DNA of 64,000 bases from Klebsormidium nitens (lineage: Eukaryota; Streptophyta; Klebsormidiophyceae; Klebsormidiales; Klebsormidiaceae): NCBI GenBank assembly GCA_000708835.1, contig DF237036.1, positions 124,001-188,000 on the forward strand, in the 5' to 3' direction. This document shows, one piece after another, positions 15,001-26,922 of this stretch. Within the stretch, counting starts at the first letter, position 1. The number at the start of each line of letters is the position of its first letter. Below the pieces are notes generated by a model. The model was not told the DNA's origin and ran no database searches. It saw nothing but the letters and a program-made list of their open reading frames with translations. The position numbers and the translations under genes are program-made.

Positions 15001-16499
15001 AAGATGCACTCCCTCAGAAGCGGTCAAGCAGGCAAACTACCTAGAATTTGCAAGATAAGCAAACAAAAGAGAACAACAGCACAACTCCGCCTTGCGCGAG
15101 CCATTGCCAGAAACAATACTTGCACATAGGTGCAAGACGCGTGTTCCCTATTTTTCCTCATGACACGTTTCGACCGGAAGAGTCCTTTGAAGCTTCAAAA
15201 ACCAGGAATAAAATAAACGCAAGTCATCCTTTTCTCAACAAAACGACAGTGGCATCAACAGCGAACCTTGGAAAGACAGCCTGGGGCCAGAATGCTGCGC
15301 CCCGCCGCATGTACGCATCATTGTCATCAGGGTTCCAGCCTTAGTCTCGAGCTTGCTTGAGTAGATTGACAAGTACAACTTAAAAAGGGAATGCGAAGCA
15401 AGGAAACAAGGCTTCGTAAATATCGAAGCAGAGACTGATCTTCGTAAGGTTGCCTCTCCTTTTACAACGCTCTTGAGGTGCCAGCTCTGCCTATGCAAGC
15501 ACATACTGCAGCCTGTGGAGATACTCAAATGATGAACCTCCCTAAACGCCCAACTCTTCGGCGGCACAGGCGTCAGCACGTCAGCAACAAAGTGGCTGAG
15601 CCCCACAACACTCACGCTCATTCAGAAGGTATCCCAGCCACCAATCTACTATCGTGCTGATTTGACGATTGTTCTTGGATTGCAGGATTCTTTACACAAT
15701 TCATGTGTACAGCGAAAGACACAGGTATCTTTGGGCTCTGACAACTCTATGTAACCCATCATGCAAACACTTGCAACAACCAAACCCTCCCGCTTTCATG
15801 GAACATCCAATACGCGGCTGATCTGCTCTTCTGTACAAGGAAGAGCGAGACCGAGCAGATTCGTAGATGGCGTCAGCTGTGCTTGATTGGGTAGCCAAAA
15901 GCACGCCACCCGAACTTTAAGATGCATCACAACCGCTCAATCGTAAACAAAGCTCCTCAGTATAAGGGGTTTCTTCATACTAGGAAGACCTCAGGGACGA
16001 ACCGGCTTGCAAGCACAGCGTCATCGAAGGACAGAGACTTTCTGAGGGCGCAGTGTGTCCAACGTTTTGGGGTGCACCGCCACCACTTGACTTCAGTCAG
16101 ACACCGATTCACCAACTTGACAAGACGGAGTCAAGATTCTGTTCCTTTATCGCTCCAGCATAGTTGCGTAACACACTGCGCTTTGAATCCACTCCCTTCG
16201 CTCGACAGCCCGAGAGCATTGTGTCGTATGCACACTAACATCGACAGAACGGACATTCAGTGATCAAAGTGAAAGTGATCATAGCATTGCGAAACCCCTT
16301 TTTCTGGAGAAGATACTGGAAATGGCAAGGGCCCAAAAAGGATCAGAAACGCTAGGCTTCAGCTCTTCCGGCGGATCTTCATTCCCGGGTTCAAAGTCTT
16401 GTTGCTCGTAAGGGACTCCACCGTAAGTTTGGAACATAAATGACAAGTCCACCAGTCATGCTCAACCGAGAATGCCCACCGCAAAGTACTGATAGGTCA

Positions 16500-19400
16500 C
16501 TAGTACCAGGATGACTTGGGCGCCTAGTGACTGTTGGCTCACCTTTCTCATCAACACACTCCCTCTACAGGGAGAACCACCTCTACAAAGTGGTTTGCTT
16601 CGTCACCCCACAATGACCTGTGGAGAAACAATCTGTGTCAGAAATTTAAGGAACAGAAGGCCTGTATACTTGCCGATTGTCAAACCGTGCTTCTACTCTA
16701 CTCTGACTGTGTATGCAGGCCACTCTGGACCTTCCAAAGCTTCAGAATTGACACATTCAGGACCATGCACCAGTGCAATCTGTTGCAACTGCGGGCGTTC
16801 GAAAGTAGGATAGCTGACATCTAACAGCGAACATCATTGAACAGAGCTTGCAACTATTATCTCCTGTAGAAGCATCTGTTGCTCAATCTGACAAGGCCTG
16901 GGGTCTTCTGAAGTAGCTAAATGGACAGTGAAACGACAATCTCCAAGTGACTGAACAGTGTCAGCATTGTCGGCGTTGTTTTCCTGGTGAAACATGGACA
17001 ATCAGAGGAAAGCCTGAGAATCTTTTGTTATCGTGCGAGGATTGTGGTCGCAAAAGACAGTAGAGCAGTCACCACATTCTAAGGCACCTAATGGTATCCA
17101 GCGAGACTTCCATGCGACTCTGCCTTCAGCTATAGTGCGCTAGTTATGAACAGAGCAACTTGATGGTTCTTTGAAAGAGTTGAGAAACAAAAAAGAGTTA
17201 AAAAGCACGGCCGCAAGGGCGAGTACAAAGAAGATTGAGAAACTCAGCTATTGCCCAACAGAAAATCCATCCAGCTGATGCAGACACCTTTGCATTGATA
17301 GCATTGATCGCATTATCGGCACAAGCAAGACGAAGATGGGCCAGTTCGGACTGCTGCTAGGAAAGTACGTCCGCAGCGGCGCTGAGGAAGTTTAGAAAGC
17401 GAAGTCCAAGAAGGCTAAGAAGGCATACCAACTGAAAGTGAAATTTGAGGAACAGGAAGACTATCTCTGAACGCTTGAACACATTGCTTGATTTGTGCTC
17501 TTGGAAGCTGAGCACCACAGGATGATGCAGATTTCAATAAGTAAAAACTTAATGTTGGTGAAGGGTGCTGGCGGTGACCAATGTGAATAAGCGAGTAGAC
17601 CTATCAAAAAAGCTGGACAAAAGTGAAAAGAGCCTCAGAAGCATACCAAAAACGTACACCACCTTGGCATCATCCTGTTATCAAACGAGCCTTTCGCAAA
17701 CAACTCTATCGAAGCTGGAAGCCTTGAACCTGATGCAAAGGAAAGGGTTGGCAGCATTGACCAAGGGCGAGGAAAATGAGCCACTTACACGCCTGATTCA
17801 ATGCTGCTGTGGTAGCGCCTTCACCTCAGAAGATGCAGAGAGCATGCAGAGTAGAAACACACCTTCATGAGGTCCTATTGGTTGATCGCTTTTGCCCACT
17901 TCTCTGCCCTGAAGTGAAGAGGCTGAACATGTTTCTGCTTGCACCACCTTTCAACAGGAAGCCCCAGCCTGCCCAGCACAGAAACTGAGAAAGTTGCCCA
18001 CAATCTGTCGAGAAACTTTCACTTGCCATTGGATTCGGAACGAACCCCTGCCATTCTTGCCAATGCAAGGCAGTTGTAGAATAGCTGGAGCCTGGTGCCA
18101 AAATGCAGCATTGCAAGAACGAGGCCAGGTTGAGTTCACACCACATACATATTACCAGGTCCGTATTACTATTTAGCTTGGTGACTGATTGGCTCGAAGA
18201 AATGCGCTGCATTGGGGTCCTCCTCTTCATCGACGGTTACTGACGCGCCATCTGGCAAACCATGTGATTTTAGTTCAAGCCGTCCGATAAACGTAGTGAA
18301 CGGTAGGTATGTAGCAACGCTACGTACAAAAGTTTGTCCGAGTGAAAGTTCAAGTTGAGCAGCGAACGGTAATTTGGAAAGGGGGAGCACCTGGCAACCG
18401 GATTAGATTCACTCATTTGCAAACAACTTCTGAGGAAGATGGAGGCTGCATTTGGAAGGGAGGCAGGATCAGGATGAATGGATACGCTAGGAGTTGTTTG
18501 TGAGCTTCTGTGGTGGTAGCAAAGGTCGAGCAGGAGGAATCTGGCACCAATGTGGTTGGCTTGGGTTGACAGTCGTGTCATCTTGGAGCGCTGTTGAGGA
18601 GTCTGCCGTTGAAACGAACAGTTCTGCAGGCAACGTCAAATGGAAGTTCTGGCAGAGAACTGCGTTGAAGTCAGGAGGTGCAGCGTTGCTGAAATTTGGG
18701 GCCAGTCTGGGAGTGCAAACAACTGATCTGCTGGGAGTAGGTTCTGGACGGCAATCAATAAGCAGGTAAATTGACTCTGTCCTTGTCCATGGGACTCGTC
18801 CTTTGAAACACTGCACCATTGCTGGGATTGTCCGGAGTTGAGTTGCTCTGAGGGAGTGAGCTCAATGGGGCTTTCTTTTGCACTCCACCATATGAATGCA
18901 GGAGGTGGAGGGTGGTGTGATTGCGCTTGCCTTTCTGAGTTGCTGCGGACACAATGATGGATTCTAAGGTGCTGCTTGTGTTTGAGTCTGCTAGCAAGGA
19001 TGGATGCACCAAACATTGTTAATGGTGTTTGTTCCAGATGCCGTTCCACTTGCGAATCTGACTGTCTGCTTCCAGATGCTGTTCTCCATATGCCGTTCTA
19101 CTTGGTTTGCTTGAAAACGTCGACTCAAAACATATCGATCCTGTGTTGAATCTGATAGTTCGCGTGTGATTGTTGTTAGGCTCATGTTATCTTCCAGTTA
19201 ATATTCTCTTGAGAGCAACTTCTTTTTGTAAACGATACCACCATTTGTGTTGGTTATTTACCACCTTCTGGCGCCTTTTATGCTTTCTGTCGTGTTTGAG
19301 CTGCAATCAGGGCGGCCCTTGGGAAAAGGTCATTGTTTGATCTGCTACCTTGTTGTCAATGACAAGATCTTGACACATTGCGGTTGTCTTGGTTCACGTG

Positions 19401-21500
19401 CATGCACACATGCTTGGGGGTCTTTGCAGAGGTAAATGCTGACCAGATTTTGACCACTGCATTTGATGAGTGCCTCTGACGGTGTTTCACCTTGAGTGCA
19501 AGCGACTTGTAAGCAGAGGCAGTCTCTGGACTGGAATCCAACTGCAGTGAATGTGTGATGGAGTGCTGTAAGTCATTTGGGAAACTGCATACATGGCCCT
19601 TATGTGAACACCGCGTGAAGACTTCTTAAGTTGTTACTTGGACAGAATACTGTAGCGATTCTTGGTGTCCAGTACTTCAGCAATCTCTCCAGCACAAGCT
19701 GAGGCCCAATTCTGCAGAAGGCCACCAGTGCACAGCTAGTGTGCGCTTGGTGTGACCGCGTTCTCTTCTAGTGCTGTTTTTTGTCGCCGTGCCTCTCTCC
19801 TGGCCAGGCCAAGCGAGCACCTGAATCCGACACGAGTATCATCATCAGCAATTCAGTCGGACATGCTGAGAACGCAGTCCTGCTAACACTGTCCTTGCAA
19901 GTTTTTGCAGCAGTGTTCTGCACCACCTTCAGTTGTATTTCAGGCAGTTTGCTTCCCCACAGCTTTCAGATGATATCCTCTCAATATTGCCCTTGAGAGG
20001 ATGATCCTGTGATGTCCTTCCTGTGTGCCCACTTTCCAAGATCCTGATTTGTAGCACTCTTGGTTTGTTCAGCATGTCATTGTTCAAAGGCAATTTGGTG
20101 ACCCTCAGGTCAGCTGATTAGTATTCGCTGGCAAATTGCACTTCAATAATTGGAGCTAGTGCAAAGCGTGCCATTGCTCAAGAAGATTGTGTTGCGGATG
20201 ACTTCTGGATTCAATTGACTTCGCAATCGACCGTATCTGGGATTTTAGTGTCATCATGGTCGCCGTTGCTGGAGGATCAGCTGTTACTCTTGAACGCCGT
20301 TGGTGAGACCGACGCCGTTGGTTCATGCGGTTCACGTGCTCATCGTCAGAGTGCTCGACATTCTCTAAGTAGGTGTAAAGACTGTCCTTGGGGCCAGCAA
20401 GTGCTGGTCTGAGTAAACGTCTGCATTCTGCCTACCTGTAGGTCCTCATTACCTGCACTTGAAAGTCTTTCGTTTGCAGGCAATTACTCAATCCGCTCAA
20501 CTGCTCTGGTTCGGTCAAACGTTCTTCTGGCCCCCAAAAGCCAAGTTTGGTATACAAGTAAAGCACGGAAAAGGGTCAGCAATTCCGTTTATCATGTCAT
20601 AAATTAAGCCGTTCTGTGTGCAGGTGTTTGCTGTAGCAGGTCTCTTTCTTTGAGATTGCCAAGGGGGCTGGGCGCACTCCGACAGTGTTGCTGTCGTCCC
20701 AGCGCAACCCGCTAATGGGTGGCCCTTTCTAGGCCAGACTCTACGCACATTCGAGCACGGGCTTAAGGTAATTGACTTTTTCCCAACATTGGTCGAGAGG
20801 AGCAGAGAGTTATTCTGCTAAGATGACAAGTTCTGGTGATTCTTCTCGATGTTTGAGGGACACAGTATGCGGAAGAAGTCATTTTCATTTGCAGTTCCTT
20901 TGGATGTTTCGAACATGGTTTGTACATAAGGTTTCTGCGCCTGTATGACGTAGAAAGTGATAAAAGCTTACACCGCCTGCCCTGCACTCTAGGCTGATTC
21001 GCTTGGGAACTATGTTGTCGTGTCTTACATTTTTTCTTGATGATCCATCTGATCAGAACCTGTAGCATGACAGCGGTCATGACCTTTGTTTGTTTGAGAA
21101 GGCTTCCATTACGTTTGGGAGGCTTAGATCCTGAATATGGAGCCTACAGCTCTTTCTTGCTGCTAGCCAACTGATTAATGCCTCCAAAAGCAGGAGAACA
21201 GTTGCCGCAAGACTTCTGAGTAAGTACGGGGGGCCTTGTGCAGGTGTTGGGAAGGTTGGCTGGCTTATGGGAAAGCGGGAGGCGGGAGGAATCTCTATGT
21301 GCTCACCTTACTTCAATCAATAGGATCTCACAGGGCAAGACTGGGCTTTTGAGGTGAGTTACCAAGCTCTTAACCCGGTGCCCTTTCCTGTCCTTTCGCT
21401 GTTTTTCCTGGCGTTTCTCTGACCAGGGTGTGCATTTCTTAGCAGTTATCGAGTCTCCTTCGGTTCATTATGGTACCGCTTCATTGGTGGATCACTTGAA
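16500..21500. other. Gene-poor region with opposite base skew
   Basis: No supportable gene. In much of this stretch the + strand is T-rich (20041-20100 has 24 T and 12 A), the reverse of the A-rich first 16 kb. Short open frames occur, for example a 101-codon frame at 17565-17870 (+) and a protein-like 57-residue stretch within 18169-18390 (-), but neither matches a family I know or has a convincing start and splice context. Possible decayed transposon or non-coding transcript. Confidence 0.45.
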
Positions 21501-21659
21501 CAAACAATCCATCGAGATTCAGTAGTCATCATCCCGTGGATAGAGGACGGTTTAGGAGGAGCCATGGTAATCAGGCGCCTGGCTGCCACTTTTTATGTGA
21601 CGTACTCAACGGTTGGCTGGTGTGTCGTTTCTCTGTCTCCATATCTCCATGGCGTTCAA

Positions 21660-21836
21660 TTCTCCCTGTTCGGCCTCTTAGGTGTCTCACTGTTCGGCCT
21701 TTCCGCTTTGACATCAGCTTAGGTGTCTCGACAGCTTGTGAAGGAAGTTCAGAACGGTACCGAATCTGCAGTTGAGATTCGATTGTTGTATCACTGACGC
21801 CAACATCGCTGTTGAGGTTCAATTGCTAGTCACTGC
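21660..21836 (+). repeat. Short direct repeats upstream of the NAL1-like gene
   Basis: Two small duplications lie just upstream of the NAL1-like start. One pairs CTGTTCGGCCT...CTTAGGTGTCTC at about 21666-21688 with 21690-21729. The other pairs GTTGAGATTCGATTG at 21771 with GTTGAGGTTCAATTG at 21811, a 40-bp spacing. They probably fall in the 5' leader or promoter. Confidence 0.55.
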
Positions 21837-21996
21837 CCAATGTTCCGAGTCAAGATTGCAACACTTCTCAGCTTCCTGCAAAGTAACTCCTGCCCGGTAA
21901 AGTCTCCAGCAGCTATGCAAACCCTCAGATTGACCACGTATGAACTCAGAATTGCTGGTCTAAATCTCTTTGCCACACCCTTTTGCGCAGGTAGCC

Positions 21997-24830
21997 ATGG
22001 CTCCGCAGGGTGTGCCGAAGCTGATGCGGATCCGCGGCTCAAAGCAGCCGTCCAAGAGGCCTAAGAGGCCGATGCTCGCGTTCATTGGGGACCGGGGTTC
22101 GGGGCCGGGGCCTGACCTGGGGAGCGAAGAAGTAGCCTCCGAGGGAGTTCCCCGGTCGAAGAAGTCCGGCTTCAAACTCTCACACCAATCCGCCGGGTCC
22201 CACCCAGAGCCGATCGGAGGTGCGATGATCATCTGTCCCCCGATCGCAGGCAAAGACGGGTCGGCCAAGGATCGGGCCTCGTTTTTTGCGGCGCTCAGTG
22301 CGGGGGAGTGGTCGGGTCCGGTAACGGAGCGGGAGGCGGAGACTCTGAGCGACTTGGTACTGATCCGGGCGTGCAACAGCAAGTTGTTGCAGGGGTACTC
22401 GAGTCTGTTGGGTACGGCGCTCGGGTTGCGGTCGATCCAAGGCGCGTTGACGAGGCAACCGGCGGTGGTCGTTTACGTCACGCGAAAGGTCAGCAGCGCG
22501 TGGCTAGTCAAAGAGGAGCAGCTCCCCGACCGGTTGAGAGGCCCCGACGGCCTCTGGTGCGACCTTGACGTCATCGAGTTTGCGGACGGGGTTTGCCAAA
22601 GCCGCGCGGACACGTACAGCGGTCTAACGGACGGGCTCCGGGGCGGCGACCCCCACATCGGGCCGGGCTCACAAGTCGCCACGTCGGAGGTTTACGGAAC
22701 GCTGGGGGCCATCGTGCGGTGCAAGAAGGACGTCAGCAAGGTGGGGTTCATCACCAACCGACACGTGTCGGTGGATCTGGACCGGCCACTGCAGCGAGTG
22801 TACCATCCGTTGCCGCCGATGACGTACCTCGGGACAGCGGAGCGGGCGGTCTCGTACGCGACGGACCACCTGTGGTATGGCATCTTCTGCGGACCTAACC
22901 CAGGTTCGTCCACAGCCGTTCTCTTTGCCTCAGCGGACCTTCTTTCAGGAAATCAAAGACCGCAGGCCGACAGGCAAGAAGCTCAGGGACAAGGCGTTGG
23001 CCACGACGTGAAGTGCGCTTGCCGCTCTAGGCTAGCGTTGTAGGGTCTCACCATTGCGTTCACAAGAGTTTTGGCGAGGTTGCAGGGTCGCGTTTCCAAG
23101 ACTTTGAGGTCCTTGGATTCCAAGGCTGGACGTCGTCGCTTTAAGGCAAAGCGACGAGGTTCTTTGAAATTGAATGTGTATGCTAGGTCACTCCTAGTGG
23201 CATGTCGCCTCACCAGAGTGCTCTTTCATTAACCTGTCGTTATGCTTTCTCGATCCTGCGTGCTGATACTGCCTGCCTCATTGTCGAGTAGCAGCAGCAC
23301 TGGCGCTTCAATAGAAGCGCGTTGTTGACTTCGCTTTCATCATTTGTGGACTTTCTGCTGTACACTTGGCAGTCCATCGCTGTTTCCAGCCAAAGTGCCT
23401 AATAAAACTAAGAGAAGACGAAGCGGAACGCGCTAGTGGCCTTTGATCGTGTTCCTTCACAGGGTTTTCTTACTTTGGCGTGGTCCGCTTCGTCGATAAC
23501 AACCGCTCGCTGTTCTCTGGAGATTGATGCTATGGCGTTGGACATTAGCCTGCAATTATTCGGGACAGTCCATCAAAATCAGCGCTCGATCATTCCATCC
23601 GAAATCATGCAAGGTACTAATCTGGATCTTGTCTTATAAAGTGATGACTAATCGAGTCCTGTGGTTCTACAAGCGGTGTGCGCTCCCCCTCTGCAGACTC
23701 TTATGTGAGGGCGGATGGCGCATTCATCCCGTTCTCCAAGGAGTTCGACTTGAGTTTGATCGACACACGAATGAAGGGCGTCGGTCCTCTTGGGCCGGTG
23801 ATCGAGGTCGACCTTGAACTTCCGGTAGCGAGCATAGTCGGAAAGACCGTGTTCAAAGTTGGGCGGACAACGGGGTTAACGACAGGTGTCATCATGGCGT
23901 ATGCGGTCGAATACGACGAATCGAAGGGAGTGACGGTGTACACCGACTTCTTGGTGTTAGGGGAGGGGAGCCGGCCGTTCGACGCACAAGGGGATAGCGG
24001 AAGCTTGATCGTTATGCCGGATGGAGAGGGCATGCCGCCCCGTCCGATTGGCCTGGTGTGGGGGGGCACCGTCAACCACGGGGGCCTGCGCATGAGGAAC
24101 GGAATTGGGCCGGAAAATTGGACGAGCGGAATCGGGCTCGCTAGATTGATGCACCTGCTAGACGTGGACCTGTTGTACTCCTTGGATGCGGACGGTGCAG
24201 ACGGCGCAGGTGAGACTCGGATTTCAAACTCTTTTCCCTTCTTTGGTTTTTATGGCCGGATGGGAAGGGGGTGTTGCGCCCACTCAACGTGCTTCTCATC
24301 TGATTTTCGTCGTGTTCTTGTAGTACTTGATTTTGGGTACGTGCCAGGAGGTCAGAATGACTTATACTGTCCTGACAACGTTTGGAGATGGTATTGTGTC
24401 CACTCGAACGCGAAATTTTGATTTGTCGGGAACTATATCACGCGTTGTGCTCTGTCTTCCCTTGCTTGTTCGCGTGAACTTGTCTTGACGTTGAACATCC
24501 GGTTTAGCTCATGATGGTAAAGCTTGCACAGGCGGTCTTCCAAGGATCAAACTTTCAGAGCAAACCTCTGATGTTCGGCTCGTTAAGGGAATCAACAATG
24601 GTGTCAAGCCGAGAGATTGATATCCAAGTCGCGTACATTGGATTTGTTTGATCTGAGAGGCTGACTTTAGAGTGTTCAATTCCATACCATCTCGTGCTTT
24701 TCAAACAGGCGTGCCCCAGCAACTTCCAAAGGAGACCATGGCCGCACGTGCAAGCAAGGCAATCGCAATGGACGGCGACGGTGGCAGTCATGCAGGCGTC
24801 GAGGCAAAGCGGCGAAAGCTTAGGGAATAG
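21997..24830 (+). CDS. NAL1: NARROW LEAF 1-like trypsin-type serine protease (3 exons)
   Basis: Exons 21997-22903, 23697-24209 and 24709-24830 join in phase (both junctions phase 1, all GT-AG) to 513 residues plus stop. The family is the plant-specific NAL1 group, nuclear/cytoplasmic trypsin-like proteases; rice NAL1 controls leaf width and is linked to turnover of a TOPLESS-related corepressor. The blocks YSSLLGTALGL, LTRQPAVVVYV, WCDLDVIEF, DGLRGGDPHIGPGSQVA and ENWTSGIGLARL are hallmarks. The catalytic triad reads His256 (TNRHVSVDLD), Asp309 (VRADGAFIPF) and Ser403 (GDSGSL); spacings of 53 and 94 residues fit the family. The first 85 residues are basic and low-complexity. The C-terminus is basic (EAKRRKLRE), possibly a nuclear signal. 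ATG 21997 is the first in-frame ATG; GCGCAG just before it could be the acceptor of a 5'-leader intron. It converges on the 5'-nucleotidase gene. Confidence 0.92.
23111..23157 (+). other. Two hairpin-forming inverted repeats in NAL1-like intron 1
   Basis: CCTTGG-ATT-CCAAGG lies at 23111-23125. A 10-bp stem lies at 23133-23142 pairing with 23148-23157 (TCGTCGCTTT / AAAGCGACGA, five-base loop). They sit back to back inside intron 1. Function unknown. Confidence 0.75.
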
Positions 24831-26922
24831 CTAGACCGTTATTAAAGGCACATGCATTGCTGAGGTCTCCTTGCTTGAACACGAGCGGCAAGCGGTCTCA
24901 GGCTGGCTAGTCAAAGTAACCTCACTAGAAGTAAGGGTTTTTAGACATTGACTGAATGAAGCATTAGACTGCTCCCTTCCAAAGTTGGTTGAGAAGCTCG
25001 CATGTTTTATGGGTGTTGATACAGAGGTAGAAGATCAGATCAAGCGGTTTGGCGGATCAAGAGTCCAAACGAAGTGAGGGTCGGAAACTGACCAACTGAG
25101 GTATTCACGTCCATCAGCATGGGCAAAAGCAACCACTCCAGGCAAGGTGTTAGAATCTATTAAGTTGACCCACGACAGGTCCTAGTGGGTTGCTACGTCT
25201 TTAACATTATCCAGCGCGGCGCGCCTTAAACGGTGGCATTGAGTCTTGTAGTGCAGACTTGAACGGTCATTGTTGCGTTTGATGTACATGACTAGGAAGG
25301 TCTTTCAAGTCGTCTGCAATTGCATTGATTTTTCGCATCCAGACTCAAAGACTCTTCCAGTTATGTGTTTGCATTGTTCAATGACAACATTGAGGGAGAT
25401 CGGATGGAGCTTGCAGTATGTTTGATGTATATATTGGCCGGCAGTCACGTGCGCTTCATCGATCTTCGAAACGTACCATCATGTACTAGTGAGTCTCGGG
25501 CTGGCATGCAGCCTGTTCGTACTAAAGCCCTCGGTAAATTCATTAGACGCATCTTGGCAAGCCTCGGAATGGCAAATTGACTGTATGTATAATACTTGAA
25601 TGCGCGCCCGGAGCTACAGCCTACCAAGCCTATTGATGGCCGTGGCCAGGCCGTCAATTTATAGTTGATCGAGAGGGTCCTTTGAAACAAAGCTATCTAG
25701 TGTTAGTACTGTGATCTGAAAGTTGTGCTTGACTCGATCAGAATGACGGTGACCAATTGAGTAGACCGGCCATGCCTAGCAGAGCTGAGCAAGCCCGGCT
25801 GGGCGCGCCGAGCCCATATGGCCTCAATCAAAACATGATGAAACGTCGGCTGTCAGTGTCACGTACGGTCTAGCACTGGTATGCAAACAAGCTTGTAAAC
25901 GATCGTGGAGATCGAGACTCACAGATTCACGCGGCAACGGTTTTGCTTTTAATTAAAGGCGTTATACGACAACATCCGATCAACATCGACTGAACGCCGT
26001 TACGCCGGTCGGTAACTTCGGATCAGTGCCATCCGGTCCTATAAGTTCGACCTGCGCGGCACAGGCTGAGCGAGCCATGGACTTCAGTTTGCAGCGGTCA
26101 CATTTACATGCAGCTATATGATTTGACACCTCGCGCGAAAATAGGCTAAGTACGATACGTTTGCGATCGTGCATATCAATACCATTAAAAACCATGCATC
26201 CAATTTAAAGACTTGAGAATGGCGAGTGACTATAAGACTCAGGTGACGGAAGCCTGTCCGATCAGGACCGCGATCCGATCGGCCCGGCCCTCATGCAGCC
26301 AATTATAGGCGCTAGATTCGCACTTTATATGGTCATTACGTGTACAATTGAATGATAGCCTAACGCCTGCGCAGAGTACAGAGCGCTCTGTACAAGTCCC
26401 TAAGTTTGATCATATCGCGGCCTCACGGGCATGCATTTTCAAAGGACATGGCGCATGGGCTCGATCATCTGTCGATCTGAGTCAATCCGAGTCGACTCGT
26501 ACCGTCACGGCGTTCCGGGTCTCTTAATTAAGTAGCTGGTGCATGTTGTGTCACGTACTTTCCGGCGGACCACATGGTGACACTGGCAGCCGGACCTGGT
26601 TTTCTGATGCACGGATTCACGGCATGGAGGTGCCCGTATAAACGCTTGCTATGACCACAAATTAATCTCGTCCAACAGCTTTACCAACTTGGCAAGACCA
26701 TATGCAACCGACGGTCTCAGTCGGCCCTTATGCTTGCCAAACCGCTCTGCTGAGTCGGAGGGTTTGTTGACATGGTTAGAGGGTTACACTTACACGGTCA
26801 GTACCATACATGCGCTTAAGTGAATCTCGGCACTCAACGCGGCAGGCACGATATGCATGCGTCGGACACAATCCTCACCGACCGTCCGCGACGAACTTAC
26901 GCCAAAATCGTTACAGCATTCC
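24831..26922. other. Intergenic region between convergent genes
   Basis: About 2.1 kb between the stops of the NAL1-like and 5'-nucleotidase genes, so it must hold both 3' ends. I see no coding potential, RNA gene or clear repeat, only scattered restriction-site-like palindromes. Confidence 0.6.

Larger units (their letters stand above)
1..16500. other. Gene-poor region with diverged repeats
   Basis: I see no supportable gene here. Open frames are short, overlap on both strands, mostly begin at non-ATG codons and resemble no family I know. By eye the + strand is A-rich and T-poor (3301-3360 has 20 A and 7 T). A short motif close to RTCATWGCCRSTACTAA recurs every few hundred bases, for example near 205, 3889, 5941, 6887, 7022, 9847, 11790 and 13707. 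One longer block is shared between about 7020-7125 and 8925-9055. I read the region as old repeat-derived or transposon-derived DNA; a long non-coding transcript cannot be excluded. Confidence 0.5.
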